A DNA stretch of 64,000 nt. Origin: Taudactylus pleione (taxonomy: Eukaryota; Chordata; Amphibia; Anura; Myobatrachidae). Under the pieces are notes generated by a model. The model ran no database searches, had not been told where the DNA came from, and was given only the letters and a program-made list of their open reading frames with translations. Shown piece after piece: positions 10,354-20,382 of this stretch. A program made the translations under genes and the position numbers. Location of the stretch: the NCBI GenBank assembly GCA_031769625.1, contig JAUIMM010000646.1:2527001-2591000 (forward strand), written 5' to 3'. Each line of letters begins with the position of its first letter. The stretch's first letter is position 1.

Positions 10354-11195
10354 GATAATACACCTTTGCTTTAGCTTGCTGAAGAAAGTTTGAACACTTT
10401 GTGATGGAAATAATTTAAAGACTTTAATAAGTCCTAAAATGCTCAGCTGCCAAATCAGTAGTACAATGCCACTAATGTGTCCATCAGGAGAATTATGCCA
10501 TAGAAATGTGTACTGCGCTAGTGGTGATGCCTGGTAATATGGCCATAATATATAACTTGCTACTAAGACGCCAATAAATAGTAAAACCATCCACAATCTA
10601 CACTTTCCTTATCACTTCAGTTTAGCTGCCTGCTCCGCCACTCCCGTCACCTCACACTGCTCCCCTTCTATCCCAGTAGAGCACTGACAGCAAGGACCTT
10701 ACCCACTTTATCCCACCCCATCATAAGTGTTGCTAAGTGCCAACCGTATGAAGGTGAACTGGTAATCTTACCTCCTCACAGGTGCCAAGGTAAACTCAAG
10801 TCTGCTATATTTAGTCGACATTGATCAGTTATCATGTCTGCTGTGATGAAAAGTTGACATGATTAGAATATCGACAAAACGTCTATGGTGGTCCAGTGGT
10901 GACTTGCCTGGTACAGTGGGTCTGGTGGTTCAAGCAGTGTCATCTGGGTACGGTGGGGATGTCTTAAAAGCTTCCAACAGATCCTGTGGTGCTCTACCTA
11001 ATGCCTAACCCAAACTTCATCTCTCACATCCTAAACCTGCCCCTAGTGCCTAACCTTAACCTCTCCTCCTGCAGTCTAACCCTAAGCCCATCTTCCTTGA
11101 CAAAGTTACATGTGTTATACACATTTTTCACCATTAGGTGGTACCCATACAAACTGTTGCTATGGGGTGTTCAAATACCTAGTTACGTCCATGAG
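10354..11195. other. Unassigned stretch before the telomere-like array
   Basis: No gene was recognised. From about 10985 the CCTAACCC words of the following minisatellite begin to appear, interrupted by a unique segment at 11095-11190. Confidence 0.5.
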
Positions 11196-11557
11196 TCTAA
11201 CCCTAACCCGCCACTGCTGCAGCCTAACCATAACCTCCCCCCCTGTAGCCTAACCCTAACCCTCCACTGCTGCAGCCTAACCCTCCCCGCCTGTAGCCTA
11301 ACCATAACCCTTCACTGCTGCAGCCTAACCCTCCCCTCCTGCAGCCTAACCATAACCCTCCACTTTTGCAGAATAACTCTCCCCTCTTGTAGCCTAACCG
11401 TAACCCTCCACTGCTGCAGCCTAACCCTAACCTCCCTTCCTGTAGAATAACCCTAACCCTCCACTGCTGCAGCCTAACCCTAACCTCCCTTCCTTTAGCC
11501 TAACCCTCCACTGCTGCAGCCTAACCCTAACCTCCATTCCTGTAGCCTAACCATAAC
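11196..11557. repeat. Telomere-like minisatellite, left part
   Basis: Irregular units of about 40-55 bases built from CTCCACTGCTGCAGCCTAAC, CCTAACC and CTCCTGTAGCCTAACC. The CCCTAA words resemble the vertebrate telomere repeat, but the arrays also contain unrelated spacer words. The array is cut by the gypsy insertion and resumes at 18025. Confidence 0.85.
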
Positions 11558-11562
11558 CCTCC

Positions 11563-12890
11563 TGTCACAAACGTGGAATTTAGGAGCTGTGTTCCCGGAC
11601 TGGGCCTTGGATCTGTATTACTTGGCGCAGACGCTCGCTGGAGGAGGCTTGGCTTAATGAAGTTTCTCCGCATGAGAAGGTGCAGCGAACTGACAGGAGT
11701 TTGAGGAATGCGGCAGTAACGAGATAGCTAGGAAGCTACGTGGAGCGGCTGGATAGCCTAGGGTAGACGTTGGTAGCTGAGTGGCTACGTGGAGCGGCTG
11801 GATAGCCGTGGGTAGACGTTGGTAGCTGAGTGGCTACGTAGAGCGGCTGGATAGCCGTGGGTAGACGTTGGTAGCTGAGTGGCTACGTGGAGCGGCTGGA
11901 TAGCCGTGGGTAGATGTTGGTAGCTGAGTGGCTACGTGGAGCGGCTGGTTAGCCGTGGGTAGACGTTGGTAGCTGAGTGGCTACGTGGAGCGGCTGGATA
12001 GCCGTGGGTAGACGTTGGTAGCTGAGTGGCTACGTGGAGCGGCTGGATAGCCGTGGGTAGACGTTGGTAGCTGAGTGGCTACGTGGAGCGGCTGGATAGC
12101 CATGGGTAGACGTTGGTAGCTGAGTGGCTACATGGAGCGGCTGGATAGCCGTGGGTAGACGTTGGTAGCTGAGTGGCTACGTGGAGCGGCTGGATAGCCG
12201 TGGGTAGACGTTGGTAGCTGAGTGGCTACGTGGAGCGGCTGGATAGCCGTGGGTAGACGTTGGTAGCTGAGTGGCTACGTGGAGCGGCTGGATAGCCATG
12301 GGTAGACGTTGGTAGCTGAGTGGCTACGTGGAGCGACTGGATAGCCGTGGGTAGACGTTGGTAGCTGAGTGGCTACGTGGAGTGGCTGGATAGCCGTGGG
12401 TAGATGTTGGTAGCTGAGTGGCTACGTGGAGCGGCTGGATAGCCGTGGGTAGACGTTGGTAGCTGAGTGGCTACGTGGAGCGGCTGAAGCGCAGTGGGAA
12501 GGCTACTTAGCTAAACTAAGAAACTAGTTGCACTGGCAACTTGTGTGAGCATTGGGGATCCTTTTATAGTGGACACTGGGAGCTGACAGGCCGAGAGAGA
12601 AGGAGAAGGCTCCTCATTGGTGGTAGTGGGGTCACATGGGCAATCCAAGATGGCCGCGCCCATGGACCGGAGGACAGCGCTTCCTGGAGGTAGTCAGCGG
12701 GGACCAGCGGTGAGCAGGAGCCGGCATGGGAGCATCACAGCAGCGGGACCCTCCAGAGGACAACAGCGGAGACTGCCTTGGGAGAAGAGGAAGGAGCGTA
12801 CAGCGCGGGAGCCAGAAGACAGCGCGGGTCAGTGCCCGCACAGGTAAGCGACGGGGTCTGATTCTGGGGTCTCCAGGCCGGCGTGTGACA
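11563..12890 (-). repeat. 3' LTR of the gypsy element (1,328 bp)
   Basis: Same sequence as the 5' LTR except for a longer internal array of 49-bp units, here 15 versus 6. The length difference (441 bp) equals exactly nine units. A TATA box lies near 12561-12569 in minus orientation. ORFs read across the LTR in plus orientation are not genes. Confidence 0.93.
11747..12486 (-). repeat. 49-bp VNTR within the 3' LTR (15 units)
   Basis: Units begin GTAGCTGAGTGGCTACGTGG and end GGGTAGACGTTG, with few substitutions between units (for example CGTAG versus CGTGG). The array lies downstream of the LTR TATA box in element orientation, so in the 5' LTR the same array would be transcribed into the leader. 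Confidence 0.93.
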
Positions 12891-12906
12891 GTACCCCCTT
12901 CTTCAA
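12891..12906 (-). other. Polypurine tract of the gypsy element
   Basis: On the minus strand GAAGAAGGGGGTAC lies immediately before the 3' LTR start TGTCACA, the position and composition of a plus-strand primer. Confidence 0.8.
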
Positions 12907-12924
12907 GAGTGGCCACCGGACACT

Positions 12925-15900
12925 TCCTTGGTTTATGAGGAAATTTCACATGGAACGCTTTGACCAGACGGGGTGCATGGACATCAGAGGCATTTATCCA
13001 GATTCGTTCCTCCGGACCATAATTCTTCCAGTCGATAAGGTATTGAAGACGGTTTTATCGACAACGGGAATCTAAGATTCTGTCAACTTCGAACTCCTCT
13101 CCCTGCTGTGTTTGAACACTAGAAGCTTTAGGCAGGACCTTCTGAAATCGGTTTAAGACTAGTGGTTTTAAAAGAGAAATATGGAAGGAACTTGGAATGC
13201 GAAGAAATGGAGGAAGCTTTAACTTGTAAGCCACAGGATTCAAGACTTTGATGATTGGGAATGGACCAATGAATCGCGGAGCAAATTTCATTGAGGGTAC
13301 TCAGAGTCTTAGGTTTCGGGTAGAGAGCCAGACCATATCCCCAGGTCGGAAATTTGGAACCGCTCGTCTTTGGCGGTCAGCAAATCTCTTGTACCGGGCT
13401 GACGTTTTAGTCAGAGAGGAACGAACCTTTTCCCAGATGTTGGAGAATCGTTGAAGGGACATTTTGGCCGCAGGCACATCTAATGTGGTAAGAAGAGGGA
13501 AATCTGGCACTCGAGGATGTTGACCAAAAACTGTAAAAAAAGGAGTTGAGCTGGTGGACGTGTGATAATGATTATTGTGGGCAAATTCGGCCCAAGGAAG
13601 AAGTTCAATCCAGTCATCTTGGGAGGAGGAGACAAAAGTGCGCAGGAACTGTTCCAGGTCTTGATTGACCCTTTCGGTCTGACCGTTGGTCTGGGGATGA
13701 TAAGCGGTAGAAAATTTGAGTTTTACCTGAAGGGCTGAGCAGAGTGACCTCCAGAACTTCGCTACGAACTGTACTCCCCTGTCGGAGATGATCTCTTGAG
13801 GAAGGCCGTGGAGCTTGAAGATCTCTTTTATAAAGCTCTGGGCGAGTAGAGGGGCAGACGGAAGCCCAGTAAGTGGTACGAAATGAGCCATTTTAGAAAA
13901 ATGATCCACGATAACCCAAATTGTGTTGTGGCCCCGAGATGGAGGAAGATCAGAGATGAAATCCATAGATAGGTGAGTCCATGGCTTAGATGGAATTGCA
14001 AGAGGTTGGAGTTGACCGTGTGGAACCCGCCGAGGTATCTTGTGTTGGGCACATTTGATGCATGAAGACACATAAGACCTGACGTCCTTTTTCATCGAAG
14101 ACCACCAATAGGACCGCTGGATAAATTCTAGGGTTTTATCCATACCCAGGTGACCAGAGAACCGGGAAGCATGAGCCCAATGCAGTAACCTCTTGCGGAG
14201 TTCCAGAGCGACGAAAGTCTTCCCAACCGGGGGTATAGAAGATAATTGGGTAGAGGCGAAGGAAGCGGAATTCAAGATTGGTTGGGGCTGTTCCATGGGT
14301 AGATCAGGGTTGCTCGTCATGGAACGGGAGAGTGCGTCGGCTTTGAGGTTTTGTGAACCGGGGCGATAGGAGACTTTGAAGTTAAATCTGGAGAAAAACA
14401 TTGCCCACCGGGCTTGACGAGGGTTCAAGCAATTTGCAGATTTAAGATAAAGGAGGTTCTTATGGTCAGTAAAAATGGTAATGGGGTAATGAGCTCCTTC
14501 TAGAAGATATCGCCATTCTTCGAGGGCTAGTTTCATGGCGAGTAACTCTTTATCTCCAATGGTGTAGTTCTTCTCTGCAGGCAAAAACTTCCGGGAAAAG
14601 AAACCACAGGGATGAAGTTTTTCATCTTTAAATCGCTGGGAGAGCACTGCACCGACACCTTCAGAGGATGCGTCCACCTCCAGGATAAAGGGCCGGGTGG
14701 AGTCTGGTTGCTTTAAGATGGGAGCGGAGATGAAGGCTTGCTTAAGGAGTTGAAATGCAGAGGTAGCTTCGACGGGCCATATAGTTGGATCTGCTCCCTT
14801 GCGGGTGAGGGCTGTAATCGGAGCTACCAGAGTCGAGAAACCTTTTACAAACTTGCAATAGTAATTGGCAAATCCTAGGAATCTTTGTATGGATTTTAAG
14901 GAAGAAGGAAGAGACCAATCAAGAATGGCTTGTAGTTTTGACGAATCCATTTGAAGGCCTGTTCCGGAGATAATGTATCCCAGGAATGGTACACTTGAGA
15001 CCTCAAACAGACACTTCTCTAATTTGCAAAACAGTTGATTGGACCGCAGCCTCAGAAGGACTTGTTTGACCTGGTCTCGATGAGTTTGGAGGTCTTGAGA
15101 AAAAATCAAAATGTCGTCTAAGTAAACGACCACACACTTGTACAAGAGGTCCCGGAAGATTTCATTGACGAAAAACTGGAAGACGGCTGGAGCATTACAG
15201 AGGCCGAAGGGCATAACGAGATACTCGTAGTGCCCATCCCTGGTGTTGAAGGCCGTTTTCCATTCATCGCCTGGACGGATACGAATTAAATTATAGGCTC
15301 CTCTTAGGTCGAGTTTGGAAAAAACTGTGGCTCCCTTGACTCTATCAAATAACTCTGTAATGAGAGGAAGAGGGTAGCGATTCTTAATAGTTATTTCATT
15401 AAGACCCCGGTAGTCAATACACGGGCGCAAAGCCACCATCTTTTTTTTTTATGAAGAAAAATCCAGCCCCTGCTGGAGACGTGGAAGGTTGAATGAAGCC
15501 TTTATTTAAGTTTTCCGTAATGTACTCCGACATGGCCTGAGTCTCAGGGAGAGATAGAGGATAGGTTCGGCCCCTAGGAGGATTCTTCCCGGGAATCAGA
15601 TCTATGGGACAGTCCCAATCACGATGGGGAGGTAACAGGTCTGCGCTCTGTTTGCTAAAGACGTCCTGAAACCCATCATAGGCTTTGGGCAGGTCTGTAG
15701 AATCCCGTACAATGGAAGATCTGATAGGTATTACCCGCTGAAGGCAACCTTTGAAGCAATTGGAACCCCAGGAGATTATTTGCATGGTGGTCCAATCGAT
15801 TTGAGGTGAATGTCTCTGTAGCCAGGGTAATCCGAGGACTAAAGAATGAGAGGCTTTGGGAATCACTAGGAAGGATAGTTGTTCAGAATGGAGCACCCCA

Positions 15901-16196
15901 ATGGTAAGTTTAAGTGGTGTTGTACGATGGGTGATGGTTCCACTAGAAATGCGACTACCATCGATGGCGGTTAAAGTGATGACTCGAGTCAACGCTTCCA
16001 TGGGGATTTGATGCTTCTGGACAAATTCAGTAGTGACAAAGTTCTCTGCCGCTCTGGAATCCAGGAGAGCTAATACAGCTTTGGAACCTCGAGGACACTT
16101 TAAATGAGCCTGGATGGTGGAATCAGACTTCCTTTGTGATTCAATGGCAACTCCTAACTTAACCTCTCTTTCATAAGTTAGGAGGAGGCGTTTCCC
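12925..16196 (-). pseudogene. pol: Gypsy pro-pol: protease, RT, RNase H, integrase, chromodomain
   Basis: Domains in order: aspartic protease (LLDSRAAENF near 16050), reverse transcriptase with YLDD near 15115, RNase H (EVDASSEGVG and TDHKNLLYL), then integrase. The integrase has an HHCC finger (HLGMDK to CIKCAQHK) and catalytic D, D, E in MDFISDL, ISDRGVQF and TERVNQDLEQF. A GPF-type module and a chromodomain (EEFEVDRIL onward) close the protein. It would copy and integrate the element. Lesions: a frameshift in an A-run at about 15440-15450, a TGA at 13301-13303, and a TAA at 13055-13057 inside the chromodomain, whose frame otherwise continues to about 12925. The protease triad reads D-S-R where D-S/T-G is normal. 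Expression begins by -1 frameshifting from gag. Confidence 0.93.
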
Positions 16197-17122
16197 GGAT
16201 GAATGGGACAAGTTTTAACTAAATGTTGAGGAGATCCGCAGTACATACAGAGGTTCTGCCTCCGCCTTTTCTGACGCTCCTCAGCCGATAAATGAGAGCG
16301 GTTGACCTGCATGGGTTCTTCGCCCAGAGGAGGAGAGGGTAAGCGGGAAACTGGACGTGGCCTTCCATGATCAAATCTGCCTCTTTCCAAGGCACGCTCC
16401 CTGTGACGGAGATCCACCTTGTTGCAGAGAGAGATTAACCCATCCAAACTGGTTGGAAGGTCACGGGAAGCTAGGTCGTCTTTGAGCCTTTCAGAAAGGC
16501 CACTCCAGAAGGCAGCGATGAGGGCATCCTCATTCCAATTGAGTTCTGAAGCCAGAGTCTGGAACTGGACTACGTATTGGCCGACGGTCCTGCTGCCCTG
16601 ACGGAGGCGTAGAATATCAGCTGATGCGGAGGTGGTTCTTCCGGGTTCATCAAAGATTTTGCGAAATGTAGCAACAAATTCGGGGTAGTTGGAGAGCAGG
16701 GGATCCAACTTCTCCCAAAGGGGCGAGACCCAATCGAGTGCTTGGCCAGAGAGTAGAGAGATGATATATGCCACCCTGGTTCTGGCCGTCGGAAAGTTGG
16801 CGGATTGTAGCTCGAACTGGATTTCGCATTGATTTAAAAAACCCCTGCATAATTTGGGGTTGCCATCGAACTTGCTCGGAGGGGAGAGCTGAAGACGAGC
16901 AGGAGGTAGAACCGGAGGAGCAGGTGACACCACAGGAGGAGAGGCGGCTTGGGAGCCAGCGGGAGCGGGATGAGCCAGTAAGGACTGAATGTTGTCCAGG
17001 CGTGACGACATATCTTGGATAAATTGGATCAGCTGAGCCTGAGAGGTCTCCTGTCTTTCCAGATGGGATAGTACATCCTGCGAGGCTTCTATCCCAGATC
17101 CTTGACCACTTGCCGAGTCCAT
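16178..17122 (-). CDS. gag: Gypsy Gag, intact (314 aa)
   Basis: Structural protein that would package element RNA. The start is placed at the ATG at 17122, 15 bases inside the 5' LTR; the longer upstream ATG at 17248 lies within the LTR itself. An N-terminal glutamine- and leucine-rich segment (about residues 20-55) suggests a short coiled coil, followed by a proline-rich linker and a capsid-like retrotransposon Gag domain (around AYIISLLSGQALDW). One CCHC zinc knuckle (CMYCGSPQHLVKTC, about residues 292-305) sits near the C-terminus. The family resemblance is to sushi-ichi Gag, from which the mammalian PEG10/RTL genes derive. No stop or frameshift is present. The last codons overlap the protease frame by about 34 bases. 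Confidence 0.92.
   Translation of the reverse strand: MDSASGQGSGIEASQDVLSHLERQETSQAQLIQFIQDMSSRLDNIQSLLAHPAPAGSQAASPPVVSPAPPVLPPARLQLSPPSKFDGNPKLCRGFLNQCEIQFELQSANFPTARTRVAYIISLLSGQALDWVSPLWEKLDPLLSNYPEFVATFRKIFDEPGRTTSASADILRLRQGSRTVGQYVVQFQTLASELNWNEDALIAAFWSGLSERLKDDLASRDLPTSLDGLISLCNKVDLRHRERALERGRFDHGRPRPVSRLPSPPLGEEPMQVNRSHLSAEERQKRRRQNLCMYCGSPQHLVKTCPIHPGNASS
16190..16196 (-). promoter_or_regulatory. -1 ribosomal frameshift slippery heptamer
   Basis: The minus-strand sequence G GGA AAC falls exactly in the gag codon phase (codons GGA and AAC), about 10 bases before the gag stop. Slipping back one base continues into the protease frame without interruption. It fits the X XXY YYZ rule and equals the heptamer known from PEG10. 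A downstream RNA structure was not worked out. Confidence 0.88.
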
Positions 17123-17137
17123 CTGGCCAGTGCAAAC
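17123..17137 (-). other. Very short leader and putative primer-binding region
   Basis: Only 15 bases separate the 5' LTR from the gag ATG. On the minus strand they read GTTTGCACTGGCCAG. No standard tRNA primer site is obvious. Sushi/Tf1 relatives may self-prime, so the primer assignment stays open. Confidence 0.45.
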
Positions 17138-17344
17138 TGTCACAAACGTGGAATTTAGGAGCTGTGTTCCCGGACTGGGCCTTGGATCTGTATTACTTGG
17201 CGCAGACGCTCGCTGGAGGAGGCTTGGCTTAATGAAGTTTCTCCGCATGAGAAGGTGCAGCGAACTGACAGGAGTTTGAGGAATGCGGCAGTAACGAGAT
17301 AGCTAGGAAGCTACGTGGAGCGGCTGGATAGCCTAGGGTAGACG

Positions 17345-17626
17345 TTGGTAGCTGAGTGGCTACGTAGAGTGGCTGGATAGCCGTGGGTAGACGTTGGTAG
17401 CTGAGTGGCTACGTAGAGCGGCTGGATAGCCGTGGGTAGACGTTGGTAGCTGAGTGGCTACGTAGAGCGGCTGGATAGCCGTGGGTAGACGTTGGTAGCT
17501 GAGTGGCTACGTGGAGTGGCTGGATAGCCATGGGTAGACGTTGGTAGCTGAGTGGCTACGTGGAGCGGCTGGATAGCCGTGGGTAGACGTTGGTAGCTGA
17601 GTGGCTACGTGGAGCGGCTGGAGCGC
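17345..17626 (-). repeat. 49-bp VNTR within the 5' LTR (6 units)
   Basis: Same unit as in the 3' LTR, with six copies, between the predicted transcription start and the gag ATG. Confidence 0.92.
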
Positions 17627-17694
17627 AGTGGGAAGGCTACTTAGCTAAACTAAGAAACTAGTTGCACTGGCAACTTGTGTGAGCATTGGGGATC

Positions 17695-17704
17695 CTTTTA
17701 TAGT
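17695..17704 (-). promoter_or_regulatory. TATA box in the 5' LTR
   Basis: The minus strand reads CACTATAAAAGGATCC, a strong TATA element. Transcription would start about 25-30 bases further toward lower coordinates, placing roughly 500 bases of R-U5 including the VNTR in the leader. Confidence 0.7.
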
Positions 17705-18029
17705 GGACACTGGGAGCTGACAGGCCGAGAGAGAAGGAGAAGGCTCCTCATTGGTGGTAGTGGGGTCACATGGGCAATCCAAGATGGCCGCGCCCATGGA
17801 CCGGAGGACAGCGCTTCCTGGAGGTAGTCAGCGGGGACCAGCGGTGAGCAGGAGCCGGCGTGGGAGCAGCACAGCAGCGGGACCCTCCAGAGGACAACAG
17901 CGGAGACTGCCTTGGGAGAAGAGGAAGGAGCGTACAGCGCGGGAGCCGGAAGACAGCGCGGGTCAGCGCCCGCACAGGTAAGCGATGGGGTCTGATTCTG
18001 GGGTCTCCAGGACGGTGTGTGACACCTCC

Positions 18030-18555
18030 ACTGCTGCAGCCTAACCCTAACCTCCCCTCCTGTAGCCTAACCCTCCACTGTTGCAGCCTAACCCTAACCT
18101 CCCCTCCTGTAGCCTAACCATAACCCTCCACTGCTGCAGCCTAAACATAACCTCCCCTCCTGTAGCCTAACCATAACCCTCCACTGCTGCAGCCTAATCC
18201 TAACCTCCTGTAGCCTAACCATAACCCTCCACTGCTGCAGCCTAACCCTCCCCTCCTGTAGCCTAACCATAACCCTCCACTGCTGCAGCCTAACCCTCCC
18301 CTCCTGTAGCCTAACCATAACCCTCCACTTCTGCAGCCTAGCCCTCCCCTCCTGTAGCCTAGCTCTCCACTGCTGCAGCCTAACCCTAACCTCTCCTCCT
18401 GTAGCCTATCCGTAACCCTCTACTGCTGCAGCCTAACCCTAACCTCTCCTCCTGTAGCCTAACCATAATCCTTCATTGCTGCAACCTAACCCTAACCTCT
18501 CTTCCTGTAGCCTAACCATAAACCTCCATTGCTGCAGCCTAACCCTAACCTCAGT
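18030..18555. repeat. Telomere-like minisatellite, right part
   Basis: Continuation of the array at 11196-11557, same CCTAACCC and CTGCTGCAG words. ORFs on the minus strand (18094-18318) are repeat artefacts. Confidence 0.88.
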
Positions 18556-18925
18556 GGTGGCACTAAAATATTTCTGTCGAATAAAATTACTCCACTTCAC
18601 ATTTTTTTTATAAACCTTTTTAATTTAATTTTTAAGGACAATGTCATGAGAGGGAAGGGGGAGCATAGTAGTGGATGCACAATAGGCATGATTGACATGA
18701 GGAAGTAACTTATCATTTGAATTTCTGCACAAAAAAACTATTTTAAATCTAGATGTTCAGGTGATGTCCAAGTAATAAAAGAAGGAAGTGGACTCCTAAT
18801 GTTTTTATAGGTATTTTTTTAAATGGGGACAGTAAGTAGTGGGAAGGGTGTAGACAGTTCTCTTCTTTACACTGCTCAGAGATATTTCTATTCAAAGAGG
18901 TGTGTAGCTGTGTATGTATATGTGT
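18556..18925. other. AT-rich unannotated stretch
   Basis: No gene or clear element was seen. Confidence 0.5.
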
Positions 18926-18957
18926 ATAAATATATATATATATATACATATATATGT
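18926..18957. repeat. TA-rich microsatellite
   Basis: Imperfect alternating TA run with two C interruptions. Confidence 0.85.
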
Positions 18958-19660
18958 AAAAAATATCATACAAACTCGGCACTCACACTGCAACTCCTTT
19001 GATTACTGGGAATGTTGGTTCCATAATATTGCAATGATTTGTTAAGCTGACCACCACTTCACGGTCTTTCCCATCTGGCCAGTCCCTACACTGATTCTCA
19101 GATAAATTATCTTGGTCTGCAACCTTCGGCCCAAGCTTGCATACATTTTAAACATGAATATGGGTCCTGGCTTAAAGACAGGACCACATCCAGGGATATC
19201 AGTTAATAAGCACCTGGAAATAGACAAAAAAAAGTTTGTCTTACATTTGAAAAACAGGGTGCCCTAGCAAGTGTGACCACAACATGTACATAAAATATAT
19301 CATATAAACTCGGCACTCACATGCTTTTCAAACTGCAACTCCTTTGAATACAGGGAATGTTGGTTCCAAAAATATGGCAATAATTTGTTAAGCATACCAC
19401 CGCTTCACGGTCATTCGCATCCAGCCAGTCCCCACACTGACTCCCAGACAAATGATCTTGGTCTGCCACCTTCTGCCCAAGCTTGCATACATTTTATGTC
19501 CCAGTCTAAAACTGCATTTTTGGACTGGGACCAGAACACACCACAAATTGAGAGTGCAGTTTGCATAGTTCCTTTGTGGATCTTATATAACCTTCAAGTT
19601 CGGATTGTTAAAACCCCTGAAGAAGTCCTAAGGGATGAAATATGATGGGTGTCAGAAGGG
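18957..19660 (+). mobile_element. Penelope-type or retrozyme-like end with a ~335-bp direct duplication
   Basis: The block at 18957-19155 (ACTCGGCACTCACAC through CCCAAGCTTGCATACATTTT) is repeated in the same direction at 19293-19497, offset about 335 bases and with scattered changes. Downstream follows a hammerhead-like core at 19617. Head-to-tail partial copies preceding a ribozyme motif resemble the pseudo-LTR layout of Penelope-like elements. No coding frame remains, so the family is inferred. Confidence 0.5.
19617..19645 (+). ncRNA. Hammerhead-ribozyme-like core
   Basis: CTGAAGA, then GTCC, a short loop, GGAT (one G-U pair), then GAAA. Helix I and III partners were not resolved. Closely similar to the copy at 39605. 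Confidence 0.5.
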
Positions 19661-20382
19661 AGGAAACTGCTTTAAATAAGATCTGGCCCATTAAGGGTAA
19701 AGACAGCAAAATTGTCATCATCTCCCTATGTTAAGACAATGGAGAATTTACTGTGTAAGTACTTTTAATGCTACAAATTTTATGTCATAAGACAAAAACT
19801 TTTTAATAAATTATTTATTTATTTTCATCTAACAGTTGGCCATTCTTTGGGTGTTTTTTGGTGAGAGGGTCTTTTTTAGAATATCTGTCTTTCACATTAA
19901 TCTCATGGGATACAGGAACTGAGAGCTCTGAGAGTCCTATCTCAATTAGAGCACTCATTAGCATGTGTGGTTTGATGTGTTATATTCTGACATTATGTTT
20001 ATATCTACGGGCATGCTGAGATTAGATCAGATGTCATGAAAGTGGAAGTTGTTATTTCCTTTTTCCTTTATTCACTTACTAATAATATTGTGGCAATTGA
20101 TATACGGACAGTAGTTGGAGGATTTACCAGTGACGCACAAACACATGCATTCTTTGTATAAATTAATACATATGGCACCAGTACTCAGAGATCTAACACC
20201 ACATCTCATGTTTATAATGGATATATGGATGTGGTAATTGTGTTACTATAAACAGGATTTAATCCTATGATAATATACTGAGAACACTAGTTATTCAATT
20301 ACCAGCAAAAGTGGTACATGTCACAAGTATAAAAAGTCACAGGGAATATTTAATGAATGTGATAAACCAGGTTGGAACTATG
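19661..20382. other. AT-rich unannotated stretch
   Basis: No coding region or repeat ends were recognised. Confidence 0.5.

Larger units (their letters stand above)
11563..18024 (-). mobile_element. Ty3/gypsy LTR retrotransposon, sushi-ichi-like chromovirus (6,462 bp)
   Basis: Complete structure on the minus strand: 5' LTR (17138-18024), gag, pro-pol with a chromodomain, polypurine tract, 3' LTR (11563-12890). The LTRs begin TGTCACA and end TGTGACA. The 5-bp sequence CCTCC sits on both sides (11558-11562 and 18025-18029), a clean target duplication inside the telomere-like minisatellite. RT motif style, a C-terminal chromodomain and a -1 frameshift between gag and pro-pol point to the vertebrate sushi-ichi group. 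Gag is open; pol has one frameshift and two stop codons, so the copy is probably defective but young in structure. Confidence 0.95.
17138..18024 (-). repeat. 5' LTR of the gypsy element (887 bp)
   Basis: Carries the promoter for the element in minus orientation. It is nearly identical to the 3' LTR outside the VNTR, which suggests recent insertion. Confidence 0.93.

Noticed and set aside
10198..10596. 132-codon minus ORF with an isoleucine run
   Set aside because: The run is an ATT microsatellite and the rest has no family resemblance.
12617..12949. ORFs at 12617-12949 and their twins at 17751-18117
   Set aside because: They are inside the gypsy LTRs, on the opposite strand or in unsupported frames.
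16419..17022. ORFs antisense to gypsy gag
   Set aside because: Shadows of the coding strand with no domain of their own.
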